Below, piece after piece: positions 35,292 through 46,048 of a DNA stretch of 64,000 nucleotides. Both the position numbers and the translations under genes were made by a program. A model generated the notes under the pieces. That model was given only the letters and a program-made list of their open reading frames with translations. It did not search any database and had not been told where the DNA came from. The first letter of the stretch is position 1. Every line of letters starts with the position of its first letter. The stretch lies in the NCBI RefSeq assembly GCF_041146795.1, contig NC_135173.1, forward strand, positions 68,982,751-69,046,750, read 5' to 3'. The stretch comes from Maylandia zebra. Lineage: Eukaryota > Chordata > Actinopteri > Cichliformes > Cichlidae.

Positions 35292-36346
35292 TCACCTTGG
35301 GGCATGGTGAAGCCCTGGGGCAGCTGGATGGTGGTCTGCTGCTGGGGCCGGACAGCCAGCGAGGGTTGCGAAGTAGCGACCCGGGTGGTGGCGGCCACCA
35401 GCCCGGGTCTCTGCTGCGGGATGGAGGTGGCCACCACGGCCGGTCCGGGCGGCCTCACCACGGCCACGGCGGGCTGGGACACCCCGTTGACTGCGGGTTT
35501 AGCCCCGGGGGAGGGTGACGTGCTGGTCCCGGTCTGAGGGTGGCTGATGGGGGCCTGGACCGGGGAGGGGGTGCCGGTCAGTATGACCGAGCTTCCGGTG
35601 GCGGGCTGGCTGGGCACGAGCACCTTGGCGTGCATGAGAGGGTTGTTGTGGTTCACGACCTGAGAGGCGGAGGCGGCGGGGGCTGCCGGCGGGCCGCCCT
35701 GCGGGTCGAGCCCGTTCTGGGCCGCCGGGCTGGGGAGCCTCTGCAGGACCGCGGAGGGGGAGCCCCCGGAGTGCTGAGGTACGGGGAAGCCGGGCTGTGA
35801 AGTCGCGGGGCCGGCCCCGGCGGTCGCAGGAACACCGGGAGAGCTCACCAACTTGGCGGCTCCGGTACCGCCGTTCACGCTCTGCAGTCCGGGCGGAGAG
35901 CTCCTGACCGCCTCCGCAGCGCTCGGACCCGGGACCGCAGCCCGGGGGAAGCTAGCGCCGGCGGCCGGAGCGCCGAGAGGTCCCGGTCCCGGAGAACCGG
36001 CGGGCGGAGGCGGTCCGACCGCGGCCAGGCTGGCTCCCGCGGGCCCGGCGGAGGTAGACGAGGGCAGCGGTGCGGCGGACGGCGGCTCGCTTGCGGCGGG
36101 CTCCGGGGTCAGCACCGCTCCGGGATGTCCTTGTTGCGGCTGCTCCGCGGACTCCGCTCCGCGCACTTTCCCTGAGAAGTGGCCCGCGGCCGACGGAGCC
36201 GCGTCTCGTTTCCCGGCGGAAAACGGAGGCGCGGGAGGCTTTCGGTCGCCTAGCTGAGATTCCAGAGAACCGACCAGGTCGCTCACCGCCTTCTCGTCCA
36301 CCTCATTGAAGAGCATGTCCTCCAGTGGGTCGGAGGCTCCCGCCAT
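19699..36346 (-). CDS. taf4: Transcription initiation factor TFIID subunit 4 (TAF4)
   Basis: A core TFIID subunit that pairs with TAF12 through a histone fold and serves as a co-activator dock. Coding exons in order: 36346-35296, 34690-34524, 32870-32784, 31418-31230, 31148-31026, 30940-30851, 30784-30593, 30285-30246, 30011-29903, 29141-28972, 28654-28524, 28342-28217, 23688-23632, 22296-22180, 19860-19699; all phases close to 936 aa. The start [20 protein letters not shown] matches the TAF4 opening; an in-frame ATG eight codons upstream is possible. Exon 1 is a Pro/Ala/Gly-rich arm. The TAFH/NHR1 domain is at about 499-590 ([18 protein letters not shown]). The conserved C-terminal region starts near 683 ([15 protein letters not shown]), holds a [21 protein letters not shown]-like basic stretch and ends [10 protein letters not shown]. 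The paralogue TAF4B fits the N-terminus less well. Introns 1, 2, 3, 12 and 13 carry most of the repeats. Confidence 0.96.
22105..22127. repeat. (GAT)n microsatellite
   Basis: About seven GAT units in taf4 intron 14, 53 bp from exon 14. Confidence 0.9.
22360..23626. repeat. CAGA-based minisatellite filling taf4 intron 13
   Basis: About 1.27 kb of CAGACAGA units broken by GGCCCA, GGCTCA, GGCGCA and GACGCA spacers. GGCCCA and GGCTCA spacers fill the left third; CpG-bearing GGCGCA and GACGCA dominate from about 22683 on. The array stops within about 5 bp of the 5' splice site of exon 13 (23632-23688) and makes up almost all of the 1.3-kb intron. Long stop-free frames on both strands arise because the array has almost no T on one strand and no A on the other. 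Confidence 0.97.
25375..25671. mobile_element. hAT/Charlie-like MITE
   Basis: Begins CAGCGGTCCCCACCCCCGG and ends AAAAAAGGTTGGGGACTGG, with the mirrored words CACCGGTACCTGTCCGTGAG and AAACCGGTCTGTGGCGC. The 8-bp flanks ATTTAGAC (25367-25374) and ATTTGGAC (25672-25679) differ at one base. It is 297 bp and has no coding content. Confidence 0.8.
25777..25976. repeat. Tc1 left terminal inverted repeat
   Basis: 200 bp, the reverse complement of 27181-27380 with only a handful of differences. Such long inverted repeats mark the IR/DR group of Tc1 elements. Confidence 0.92.
25993..27015 (-). CDS. Tc1 transposase, full-length open frame
   Basis: 340 residues, the usual length for Tc1 transposases, with no stop or frameshift. 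The N-terminal paired-like DNA-binding region holds two helix-turn-helix units (about 1-60 and 70-115) with a GRPR-like linker written RSGAPRK. The catalytic DDE/D core shows [11 protein letters not shown] (first Asp), [10 protein letters not shown] (second Asp) and [16 protein letters not shown] (Glu), with the 34-residue spacing between the last two. The start [20 protein letters not shown] is typical of the family. It cuts at TA and acts on its own terminal repeats. Activity cannot be judged from sequence, but all visible parts are present. Confidence 0.95.
   Translation of the reverse strand: MAKTKELSKDTRKSIVDLHQTGKSESTIGKQLGVKKSTVGAIIRKWKTYKTTDNLPRSGAPRKISSRGVKMIMRTVSKDPRTTRGDLVNDLQRAGTKVTKVTISNTLQRQGIKSRSARRVPLLKPVHVQARLKFAREHMDDTAEDWENVMWSDETKVELFGINSTRRVWRKKNTELHPKNTIPTVKHGGGNIMLWGCFSAKGTGRLIRVKDRMNGAMYREILSQNLLPSVRTLKMKRGWVFQHDNDPKHTARATKEWLRKKHLKVLEWPSQSPDLNPIENLWRELKVRVARRQPQNITALEKICMEEWAKIPATVCANLVKTYSKRLTSVIANKGYVTKY
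27181..27380. repeat. Tc1 right terminal inverted repeat
   Basis: Partner of 25777-25976. It ends TTTTTTGCCCCACTG and is followed by TA. Confidence 0.92.
27690..28010 (+). mobile_element. Decayed LINE fragment
   Basis: Plus-strand text keeps an RT-like GVPQGS...VGPLL word (about 27700-27745) and then jumps to a C-terminal stretch like [19 protein letters not shown] (about 27850-27905). L2/CR1-like, internally deleted and worn. Confidence 0.6.
31618..32592. mobile_element. hAT-type non-autonomous element, taf4 intron 3
   Basis: 975 bp with CAGTGTTGGG ends (right end on the minus strand). A perfect 8-bp target duplication GCGACCAC lies at 31610-31617 and 32593-32600. The arms repeat GTAACG and TATTCC words in opposite directions. 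No transposase frame is seen. Confidence 0.88.
33022..33260 (-). mobile_element. LINE 3' end, GATAA-tailed family
   Basis: On the minus strand the text ends GATTAATAAAGTTTATCTTAT, the same kind of end as the copy at 46049-46620. It is a short, 5'-truncated piece in taf4 intron 2. Confidence 0.55.
33281..33318. repeat. TTTGGCCTCC tandem repeat, about 4 units
   Basis: A 10-bp unit repeated about four times in taf4 intron 2. Confidence 0.85.
33352..34408. mobile_element. hAT-like non-autonomous element, taf4 intron 2
   Basis: The ends read TAGGGCTGGGTATCGATTCC and, on the minus strand, TAGGGGTGGGTTTCAATAAT. The inner arms share ATCGATTC words. The 8-bp flanks CTGAAAAG and CTGAAGAA match at 6 of 8. 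1057 bp; it carries the strong inverted repeat at 34061-34208. Confidence 0.7.
34061..34208. repeat. Inverted repeat, 51-bp arms, 46-nt loop
   Basis: Arms 34061-34111 and 34158-34208 pair with two mismatches. The loop 34112-34157 reads on the minus strand like a small exon: an AG just ahead of CTGTCGGCG, an open frame ([15 protein letters not shown]) and then GTGAGAAAG. Confidence 0.92.
35229..35290. repeat. (TG)n microsatellite by the taf4 exon 1 donor
   Basis: About 30 TG units. In the taf4 transcript it is a CA repeat that starts 5 nt after the GT of the exon 1 5' splice site at 35295. Confidence 0.97.
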
Positions 36347-37295
36347 CTTTGATGCTGGACCGTTGTGCAAATCGTATTTTAGAATGTACGCATGCGCCGA
36401 GGATCCGGCTCGCTTCCGAGCATAGAGATAGGAGAGGCAGATTTTCCATTAGAGCCGCAGCTCTTTGTGTACAGGTGAGTTCGCAGGTGAGGGCAGAGTC
36501 CAGCCACTCAAAACTTTATTTGAACACAGGTTCCGTTCCGTTCAATTCAGCCAACGAGGACAAAGAGGCTTCGTATATAACCCGTAAAAACAAAAGTGGA
36601 GTAAAAGAAAACAAAAGGATCCAGGAGAAACCTGATCAGATTCTATCTATCAATCAGATTTCTCAATAATCTGGTCAATAAATCCTGCTGATTTTATTCC
36701 ACACATGTTTACATCTGTGAACTGTCACAATCCACCACTTCAACAGAGCCACACGGTCCTTCCTGCTTCCAGCTCTAAAGCTTCCGTTTTTTAGAGGTGG
36801 GCGAGGAGCTTCGGAGGCAGCTGAGATAGTTCGGGAGGATATTTCCTAGAGGTTAAAGACATCTGACCTGGGAAGAGCTCCCAGGAGAAGGTGGAAACTG
36901 ACCAGGCTTCAGACAAACATTGGATGGTGAATAAATAAAAGAATATTAATAAAGAATCAAGAAAACAAAACTGACCCTTTAATTAAACGTGTTGTTTGGT
37001 ATGGTGCTATGGTAGAGTAGTTCTATTGTTCCATACGAGGGCCAGCAGCTGCCGTCTCTTCTATCATCCTCAGATCTACAGCTGACGAAGCCGTGAAATA
37101 TCGCGATGCTGGGTAGTATCGTTAGCCCCCGCGCTCAGAGCCTCAGATGGAGGAGCAGGTAGCCATGTTGTAGCCGCGGAGCGCAGTAGAGTCAACACAC
37201 ACAGACCCCCCGAAGGATCGTTTCTGTTTCGCGTGTACTTCACACAAGGCGCCTGTCCGTTTCTCTGCCAGAAGCTCCCAGTCACGGACAGCACC
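36347..37295. promoter_or_regulatory. Head-to-head promoter interval, taf4 and lsm14a
   Basis: 949 bp between the two start codons, transcribed outward on both sides. CpG-rich at both edges (36050-36420 on the taf4 side, 37080-37420 on the lsm14a side) with AT-rich DNA between. No TATA box stands out. Each gene may have its own CpG promoter. Confidence 0.6.
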
Positions 37296-40200
37296 ATGAG
37301 CGGCGGGACCCCCTACCTCGGCAGCAAGATCAGCCTGATCTCCAAGGCCGAGATCCGCTACGAAGGCATCCTCTACACCATCGACACCGAGAACTCGACA
37401 GTGGCGCTGGCTAAAGGTAGCACTGCCGCGTGAGTGGAGGGCTCGCGGCTATGCTCTTGCTCGGTTTAAGCTTTGTTTGTGTTGCTGAGTTGCGGCTGCG
37501 CGGGCGTAAACAACGGTGATTAGCAGTTTTAGCCGAGCTTAGCACGCTAAACTAAACCCATTGGCTAACACTATCATGCTAACATTCGTCACAAAAAGCG
37601 TGTTCTGCCGAGCTAGCATGAAACTGCACCGACTTATTCGGGTTCAAGCGGATAAAGGGAGGCTAAACTGCTGTGACGGCTCACACCAGCTCTCTGTGCG
37701 CAGATAGAGTAACAGGTGATTCACCTAACCGGCTAACGCTAGCCAGTAGAGGAAGCCGACACCATGCTCGTTTCCGGTCAGCCTCACCTGCTCGCCGCAC
37801 TCTCTGACGTCACTGAGTGCACGTCACAGACCGGTGCAGGCGGAGCCGGGACAAGTAGTATAGTGGATCGCGTGGTTTTGTGGTGCTATGTCCAAGCGTT
37901 ATGTTGTGCGAGTGAAGCACGGTGTCACGTGACCTGTGACAGAGCAGGAACAAAAAAAACCAAAACAACACACACCAGAGTGAGGGCTGTATGTATATGT
38001 GTTTCCTTAGATTTCCCAGAGCCCTCTGCAGGTATTCCGGGTGATCTGAGAGGAGTTGTGTCCGGTCTCCTCCCAGCTCAGACCACAGCTCCTCTGACCG
38101 CCATTAGGTGCCTGACGATCAATAACTAGGTCACCCAATGCTCTCCTCTCTGTAGTAGGGGCATCACCTAGACTACTGTTCTGCTCTAATTAGCATTTGG
38201 TGCTCCATTAGGGTGAATTTAAGAGGGGTGGTTTGAACCCTGTTTCCCCTTTGACCTGTGATTCTAGCAGCACTTTGTTTCCTCCTCTGACAGTTCGTTC
38301 GTTCGGCACTGAAGACCGGCCCACCGACCGGCCAATTCCGCCTCGGGATGACACGTTTGAGTACATCATCTTCAGAGGCAGCGACATCAAGGACCTGACC
38401 GTGTGCGAGCCACCCAAACCCACCTGCTCGCTGCCCCAGGACCCTGCCATCGTCCAGGTACGCCCGTCCTGAGGAGGCAAGGTCGTGTTTGGCCTGTGGG
38501 CTGTCTGATTGGACTTGGCCCCTCTGACCTGAGGGTCCTGACCGATCCACTTCCAGTCTATCTTATGTTGAAATATTATTTCCGCCACTTCCTGTAAGCT
38601 GAGCTATGTGTGAGAGAGCTTTATTTTAATCTGACCCCTCTGCTATCACAGGACCTTTACTGTGAAAGGGACAAATTAGGCTTCCTGTTTCAGTTTTCTG
38701 CGAGAAATGAAACGAGGAGCTGATGTGACCTTTAACCTTTCTTCCTCCTCCTGCAGTCATCTATGAGCTCCAGCTCCTCGTCCGCCACGGCGCCAACCCC
38801 ATTCCAGTCAGCCGGTTCCTACGGCCTCTTCAGCCGAGCTCCGGTCCCCGCCTACAGCCAGTTCAACAGCAGCCCGTTGGTGTCGCCGCAGCTTGGTGCT
38901 GCAGGTAAGCAGGGGGGGTGGGGTTCTCGCCGGGCATGAAATCCAAGGGTTGAGGGTAGATCAGGGCGATATGGCCAAAAATATTTATCACGATATATAT
39001 TTGAAAATTTGCGATAACGATATAACTGACGATATAATTGATGCGAGACAAAATACAACTCCACAACATTACTAGCACAAAAAGACAACCTTCCATTTAT
39101 TTTCACTTAAACAAGAAGCTGGTTTTTATGTACATTAAAGCTTTATAAAAATGTAACAGTGCAAATGCAAATTCCTTGCTGAAAGTTTAACCAAAAGGCA
39201 TTTCCAGTAGAAATGGGCTGACATATCCTGAGCATAACCATGTATAATATCCACTGAAGTTAAAAAGAGGTGCTTTGCAACATTAAACTGCAGTGTGCAG
39301 TACGTATTTTTCGGACCATAAGGTGCACGGGATTATAAGGCACATTAAGTGAAACAAAGCAGTCAGATAAATCAAACTTTATTAAACTCATTCTTCTTGC
39401 TTCCTCCACTTCTGTACCATTGATTCATTAATGTTGAATTCTCTGGCAGCTGCTCTATTCCCATGTTGTTGCAGTGTATTAATGACTAACCTCGTATTGT
39501 GGATGGATTATCTCAGTTGTTCTCCTGACTGAAGATTGGTCCGTTTACAGCATCCTGCCATGCGATTGCATTTGTCCCTAACCATCAGGAACCTTCACGT
39601 TAACTTTTATAAGTGGAAAAGTGTTAGTGTTCGTCCTCCAGCTTCACTGTTTATGTTATGCTAACATAGCTGTGTCGCTAGCGATCACGTAGCACATCAT
39701 TATATACCAGCTAGCCCAACTTCAGTAACCCTACAAACGTCACTGCTGTTTAGTTTCCTGTCTTCATTTATGTTGGAAGTGATAGCAGAGCTGTACGTTT
39801 GATTTTTTTCAGAAATCTCTCAGTCAGAACATGCTATATCATGCTTAGGTAACTAGCGAAACTAGCGAGCTAACTTCCGCTAGCTTCCTGCTAACTTCTA
39901 ACTCCGTTAAATGTAATAACTTTTGTTTTCATGGATGCCTGGAAGTTAAACTTTATAGTTACACCTGGTAAAGCAGCAATGCTGATCGTTTTATTAAAGA
40001 TGAAAGAATTTAGACAGGTTTTAACTCTCAGTGATGCTGCAGTGTTGTTTGACCTGAAGCATACGGAGTTTAGGACCCAGATTACTCCCAGATTTAAGAG
40101 CATCTTAGTCCGACAAATACGACAATAACGACGGCCGCTTGCATGTTCTGCAAAAAAATGTGCTTTGTTGTGTATCTGACGGACAAACACCAAACCAGTT

Positions 40201-42549
40201 CCACATCACTGAAGTTGGGTTAGTTTTTACAAACCAGTTCTGGTTCATTTGTTTCACTCAACAATCGGCCATGTGCGTATGAAAACAAAGGCACTGCGCA
40301 TGCGTGTTTTACTCCCATTCTATCGCGATATTTCATTTTCCTATCGTTGCCTAACATTATACCGGTATTACTGTGAACGGTATAATATGGCCCAGCCCTA
40401 GTTGAGGGTCTGTCTGTGACCCTTGTGCCACATAACTCATGCCACAGGAAGCGAGCAGGGGTGGTTTGTGGCGTTGGCGTGACTGAGCCATCAAGGCCTT
40501 CATTTCCTGCTCCACATGACCTCCACGCGGTCCAGAGGATTAAAAGTCAGCTGCGATGTTGAAGCTGCCGCTCGCAGCGCGTTGTGTCTGCTCGCCAGTT
40601 GTTATAAGAAATCCCGATTGCAGCAGAGACGCAGCGAGAATTTCGCCTTTACTGTTACTGCAAATGTTTGTTTCACGTGATCGTGTCATGGACCCATCGC
40701 AGTTCGCCTTTTAATGTTTTTGCTTTATTGTGCAATCTTTACTTTGTGTTAAATGACTTCAAAGGTCAACACAAATTCCTGCGCTGCTTCATCACCGTGT
40801 GATGCTGAAGAGTTGTATGAGTCACTTCCTGTCCTCCTGCAGTGCTGAAGCAGGAAGTGAGGAACACCTACACGCCCTGCTCAGTTTCTCTGATATGAGT
40901 TTCTCTCGGCGTGATCATTGATGATCGAGTAGCGCCGCACTAACTGTGACCTTTCCCCGGTTCTGCAGGTCGAACCAGCCCAGGTAACCTGGACCCTCTG
41001 AGGAAGAGTCCGGTCCTGGATCAGGCAGCCAGCGCCGCCCCCTCAGCCACCACCACTACTGCACCGGCTCCTGGCCTGGGACGCCGAAGCCCCGCCCATG
41101 GCCGCACAGCCTCCTCAGGACAGAGCAGCCAGAAGGCGCAGCACTCGCAGGAGAGCGTGGACACGAGGAGAGGTGAGGCTGTAGATGCGGCGTCGGCACC
41201 ACACATACCGCTCTGTGTTTACAGTATGAGCCAATCGGAGCGTGACGTCCATCCTCACGGTGTCCTATCAGGTAACTGGAAGTCAGTTGAGTGTCACCTG
41301 ACTTCCTGTTACCTGCATGTGTGATTGCTAACATGTGACATTACCTCGAAGTGCTGCGAGGTCGTCCGTCATCGTGGATGTGCCTCAGTTCACGTCCTCG
41401 TGTCTCCCCCTCTAGTTACCACGGTAACTAATGTCCTCCTCGTCCTCCCTCTATTCTTCAGCTGCCGCGGGTGCTCCGTCTAACAGACGCGGCAGAGGAG
41501 GCGGTCACCGCGGCAGAGGACGCTTCAATGTGCGCCGGGACGGCCCAATGAAGTTCGAGAAGGACTTTGACTTCGAGAGCGCCAACGCGCAGTTCAACAA
41601 GGAGGAGCTGGAGCGCGAGTTCCAGAGCAAGCTGAAGCTCCGAGGTGAGGTCACCGACGGTGGGCCGAAATGCAGCGTTAAGCGTAACGTTCGTCTGAGC
41701 GTGTCCCGTTTCTGTTGTTCGCCTCGCAGACGAGAAGGCACTCAACGGCGAGGATAAAGGCGACTCTGGCGTGGAGACTCAGAATAGCGAGAGCAACGCC
41801 GACGACGAGTGCGACCCGCTCGGGCCCAACTGCTACTACGACAAGTCCAAGTCGTTCTTCGACAACATCTCCTGCGATGACACGAGGTACGAGTGCTGTC
41901 AGTGTGGGCGTGGCTTCTGTACACTGAAGGGGGCGCGGTCACTAACAATGGAAATGTTTTCTGTCCGGCAGGAAGACGAGCGAGCGGTCCGGAGGGTCGG
42001 GGTTCCCGAGGTGAGTCGCTTTAACCATAGCCCCGACCACTTCCTGTGTGTAGCGTGCCGCGTCTCTCGCTCACCGCCGCTTGTTTCTCTTGCAGGGAGC
42101 GGAGGCAAACGTGGGCGGAGGAGCGGCGGATGAACGCTGAAACCTTCGGCATCCCTCTGCGTCAGAGCCGAGGTCGCCAGGGCTACCGTGGCCGCGGCGG
42201 CACAGGTTATCGCGGTGGGCGGGGTCGCCCGGCCAGCCGGGGCTCCTTTGGGCCACCGCAGGGAGGCGGTGGCGGCTACAGGGGAGGATACAGAGGAAAC
42301 CAGGCCGGCCGGGAGTTCGCCGACCTGTCGGCGTACCGGGTGAGGTCACGTTATTGTGTTTTAACTTCGAGACAGTGAAGGCTCAGGGGGCGGGGTTAGA
42401 GGGCTCCTGTCAGACCAACACATGACTTGAGGAAGTAGGAGCTGGAGTTCCGCCGCGTCCTTCTGACCTTAAAGTCCGTCGCCTCTCGGTGCTAACGTTG
42501 GCGTTTGTTCCTGTTTTTCTTGCAGAAGGACGACAAAGTGGCGTCGTAG
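37296..42549 (+). CDS. lsm14a: LSM14A (RAP55), P-body mRNA-binding protein
   Basis: Cytoplasmic protein that binds DDX6 and 4E-T, stores and silences mRNA and helps form P-bodies. Coding exons 37296-37416, 38294-38457, 38757-38904, 40969-41172, 41462-41644, 41730-41886, 41972-42010, 42096-42339 and 42526-42549 join to 427 aa. The N-terminal LSm fold is at about 1-85 ([37 protein letters not shown]). A Ser/Ala/Thr-rich linker follows, then an RGG stretch (221-233) and the FDF motif ([15 protein letters not shown], 243-257). The FFD box is at [10 protein letters not shown] (315-324) and the TFG box at NAETFGIP (352-359). The tail is rich in RGG and ends KDDKVAS. The last coding exon has only eight codons. 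Intron 3 carries a 1.4-kb hAT element. The LSM14B paralogue is less likely given the motif text and the synteny. Confidence 0.96.
38957..40400. mobile_element. hAT-type composite element, lsm14a intron 3
   Basis: The ends read TAGATCAGGGCGATATGGCC and, on the minus strand, TAGGGCTGGGCCATATTATA. A perfect 8-bp target duplication GTTGAGGG lies at 38949-38956 and 40401-40408. The inside holds TTTTCGGACCATAAGGTGCA (about 39308), a block of the repeat family also at 48663-49000 and 56740-57450, and the 3' part shared with 14440-14725. No transposase frame. Confidence 0.82.
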
Positions 42550-44160
42550 TAACGGTGGGAGGAGTCGTCGGCACAGAGGCGGAGCTTCTTCAGAGGAAGA
42601 CGAGTAGTTGTTGCTGTTTTGTTGAAAATAATGAAGTTGTGTATTTGTCACCAGCACCGGTGTCGATGCTTGATGCAGCGTAACCTTCCATGTCTGTCAG
42701 CGGCAGCGGCGAGAAATCCTCGCAGGCAGCAGCGAGGCGTTTCTGTCATGCCGTCTGTGACGACTTGTCCGACCAATGCCTGCTGACGTAGCTTTACGGG
42801 CACTTACTTTCCTCTAACTTCATCGCCAAAATGGCTGCCCGCTCGCTCTCACCTTTTGTAATGTGTATTTTTCTACTGCTGCGTAGACTTCCTGCGTTCT
42901 TCTTCGTTGCCGACCCGCTCGCCCTCACGCGTCGTGACCCGCTGTTTCTTTCCCACGTTTCCTTTGGTTGTGGAATAGGGTTTGGTGTTTTCTCCCTCGG
43001 TGTCGCGGTCTCACGTTAGCGTAGCCGCCGACGTGCACACGTCACTGGCGTTTCTTTTTCTTTTTTTCTTCCCGGGTCACACACTAACCGAAAGGTCAAA
43101 GTTCACCTTTCTGTCGCCACTTTGTTTTTCCTCATAGTTTGTTTCAGTTGGAGGTGCTGCGGGAAGTACGGAGGACGTTTAATGCTTAAATTAATCCGTT
43201 CCCACAGATTCATTAGAATTCCATACTTACCATATGGAAGGTTTAAAATGCCACCGTTTAGAAAATAACTTGTAGATGGTTCACTTCATGTTCCTTGAGC
43301 GTGTTCAGTGATAGTTCAGGAACTAAGATGTCAAATAAACTTTATAAAGAGTGAGAAATGAAACCTGCAGCAACAGGAAGTGCTAGAAATATTTTAATTC
43401 TGACACATTAAAAACAAATGAACTAAATCAGGCGTGATATTCGATGTTTGCTGTCAGCTGTGAGAGTCCTAAAGACACGTACAGATGATTGAAATCACAC
43501 TGACACATTAAAAGCGTCTGCAGACAAAACTGAAGCTTTTTCTTGATTTAGGCATTTAAAGTCTTCCGTAGTAGAGTGCGTTTTGCACTTTCCTCATCGT
43601 TAACTCGTTCGTACACTAAATAACTCTGCGTTACGGTTACCCTAACGCGTGAGCCCGTAGCCGCTGCAGGAAGTGATGTCAAGTAGAACAAGCACGAGCT
43701 CGCTGTAGCATCGTAGGTTAGCAATATTCAAACTCTTGGCGGGTTCTTACTAACGTGAGTCCTGACTCCGCCCCCTCACAGCCAGGCACGTGCAGTGTGA
43801 CCTCAGGATGCGTTCAGGGTTTCCTTGGCGGTGAACGCATCCTCTCAGTTTGATTCTCGCTGCTGTGATTGACAACAGGTCGATGCCCCCGCCGTCCAAT
43901 CACAGAGAGACTTGAACAGGAAGCGAGAGATTTTGGACTCGATGTGTCACAGGACTTGATTTAAAGGCCAGTACGGAAGCTCATCAGGGCCAGTAAAGGT
44001 GCAGAGTAATGGCTGGATGGACTGGAGTTTATATTTGGCCGTGATGGGCCTCCGTAGGTGTTGGAGCTGCACTTTGACACGTGTTTAAAAATCAAACTTG
44101 TTGAAAATAATTGTGTTTTTAATGATGACACGAGCAAAATAAATTGAAGTCACTGATTGT
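42550..44160 (+). other. lsm14a: lsm14a 3' UTR
   Basis: No coding frame is credible. An AATAAA at 44138-44143 followed by GT-rich DNA (ATTGTGTCC, TCATTGTGTCTGC) would close a 1.6-kb 3' UTR. Confidence 0.6.
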
Positions 44161-44639
44161 GTCCGCCTGCTCATTGTGTCTGCTGGAGGTCAGAGGTCAT
44201 CGTCAACACTTTGGTGTAAAGGTGATTGATCTGTGTCGCGGGGTTACAGGCTGGTGCGGGGTCATCGCGAGCCGCCACAGGTGCTCCAGGTCATCGGTGC
44301 GCGCCGCTGCTCGGCGCTCATCGGGGTCTTCGCCTGCTCTTGCCTCAGCATTCCCTCAGGTGAGCTGCGTCTCCACCCGGGTCTGATGATAATTCCAGGT
44401 CTTTGAGTGCAGAGACGCGTGGACAGGTTTTCCATGCTGAGCCCAGGTCGTCGAGTCAGGTGTGTTCTTCTAAAAGCTGCAGCAGCTCAGACTGAACGTG
44501 AAACGAACGCAGAGCGGCGCCTGAACCGCTCTGATGGTGCGTTTGAAGCGATCGATCCTCTCTGTGGCTGGACTGAAAGGAGCACAGAGGCACTAATCAC
44601 AGCAGCACAGGAACGAGCTCTGAGCACAGATCCATGGAG

Positions 44640-44780
44640 GCCGGGGTCTATCACAGCAGGCAAGACCCCAGGCTGCGTAACGATGAGACAATCCAGCACA
44701 TAACAGCAGGGTGCACGATGCTAGCAGGCAGGGCGTACATGGAACGCCATAACCAAGTGGCCGGCATTATTTTACATATA
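44640..44780 (+). mobile_element. LINE ORF2 C-terminal fragment
   Basis: The plus frame from 44666 reads RLRNDETIQHITAGCTMLAG and AYMERHNQVAGII, a zinc-finger-like end (H...C) known from non-LTR retrotransposon proteins. It is short and ends abruptly. The clade is not assigned. Confidence 0.65.
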
Positions 44781-45149
44781 GTTGGGGTATTTTCACTGTA
44801 AGAATATTCAACACTGATATCAATACATCAAAAAAATGTCTGTGCAAAATCGGTTTAAAAACAAACAACTTTGGGACACTGTGGCTGTGATTTGAATCGG
44901 GGAATAAGCCGTGACGTGACCAGTGTTGTACCGAGGCAGGTATCACCGACAGAACGTGTTCCCCTGTGTCGCGAGCATTCACTGGGCACGGCGTGAGGAT
45001 CCAGTTTACTCCGCCCCCATCACAGACATTAGACATGGAAGGAGTGATGTTTTAGTGTTGTGAAAAATGAGTGTTGTTACATTACCTTTGAGTGTGAGGG
45101 TTGCAACAGAAAATGATGCATTTATTGTTCTCACGTGGTATCGGACGGG

Positions 45150-46048
45150 ATTATTGGAACAATCAAGGACATTTTGCCTGATAATTATTTGTATCCTCCT
45201 GTAACTTTACTGTACAGAGACCTAAAACCTCCAAAGTTTCAGGAGTAGTTGGTTGTTATAAGAAGTATTTGTGAACTCAAAATCAAAAACGTGGGATACT
45301 GTTTATCAATGATTTGGAGAGCCCAGCGTGTGCTCCCAGCGCAGGGGAAACAAACTCTGTTTGGAGACATTGAAACAATGTACGCTGTAGATGGCCGGGA
45401 CAGACCATCATAACACTTATAAATGTCTTAAAGAGAAACTGCAAAGAAAGTTGAGGTTTCCTTCAGCATCCAAAGGCTCAGAAACAAACTGACAGGAAGA
45501 GGTCTGCAGACAAAGACACGACCGAATCAGAGGACACGTTCCTGAGAGTGAACAGCTGTGTGATGGCGGCTCACAGGAAAGCAGCTTCATAGTGGTCGTA
45601 GTGAGTCCAGTTTCAGCTGTGAGAAGACTTCAAGCTGCAGGTCCTTTAGTTCATCACACAGGATCTTTGTACGCCGTTGAGTGGGTGAAAGGACGGTTCC
45701 ACAGTGAGTGGCATCAACTGTCAAACACGGAGGAGGAAGTGTGATGGTCTGGGGCTGTTTGCTGGATGCAGGGTCAGTGACTGGTACAGAGTGAGGGGCT
45801 CCCTGAACCAAAACAGCTACCGCAGGACCCTCTGGTGTGCATCTAGTCTGTGAGGGCTTCATCCTACAGCAAGATAATGATCCAAACATAAGTCCGAGCC
45901 GTGGCAGAACCACCTCAGGAACGAAGAACGAGACAGTAAGGTTGTAAACGTGGAGGTCCAGCACAGTCTCCAGACTGAAACCCCATCGAGCTGGTTTGGG
46001 ATGAACTGGACAGAAGAGTGAAAGCAAAGCAGCTACAAAGTCCACAGA
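45150..46048 (+). mobile_element. Decayed Tc1-type transposase remnant
   Basis: Plus-strand text keeps Tc1 words in order: VKHGGGSVMVWGC (about 45715-45755), ILQQDNDP (about 45861-45885) and a worn PHRAGLG/ELDRRVKAKQ-like end (about 45980-46035). Several stops and frame changes break it. It is a different and much older family than the intact Tc1 at 25777. Confidence 0.75.

Noticed and set aside
35853-36257. Gly/Ala-rich plus-strand frames
   Set aside because: Antisense of the GC-rich taf4 exon 1.
36325-36669. 114-codon plus-strand frame upstream of lsm14a
   Set aside because: Overlaps the taf4 start on the other strand and holds no recognisable protein.
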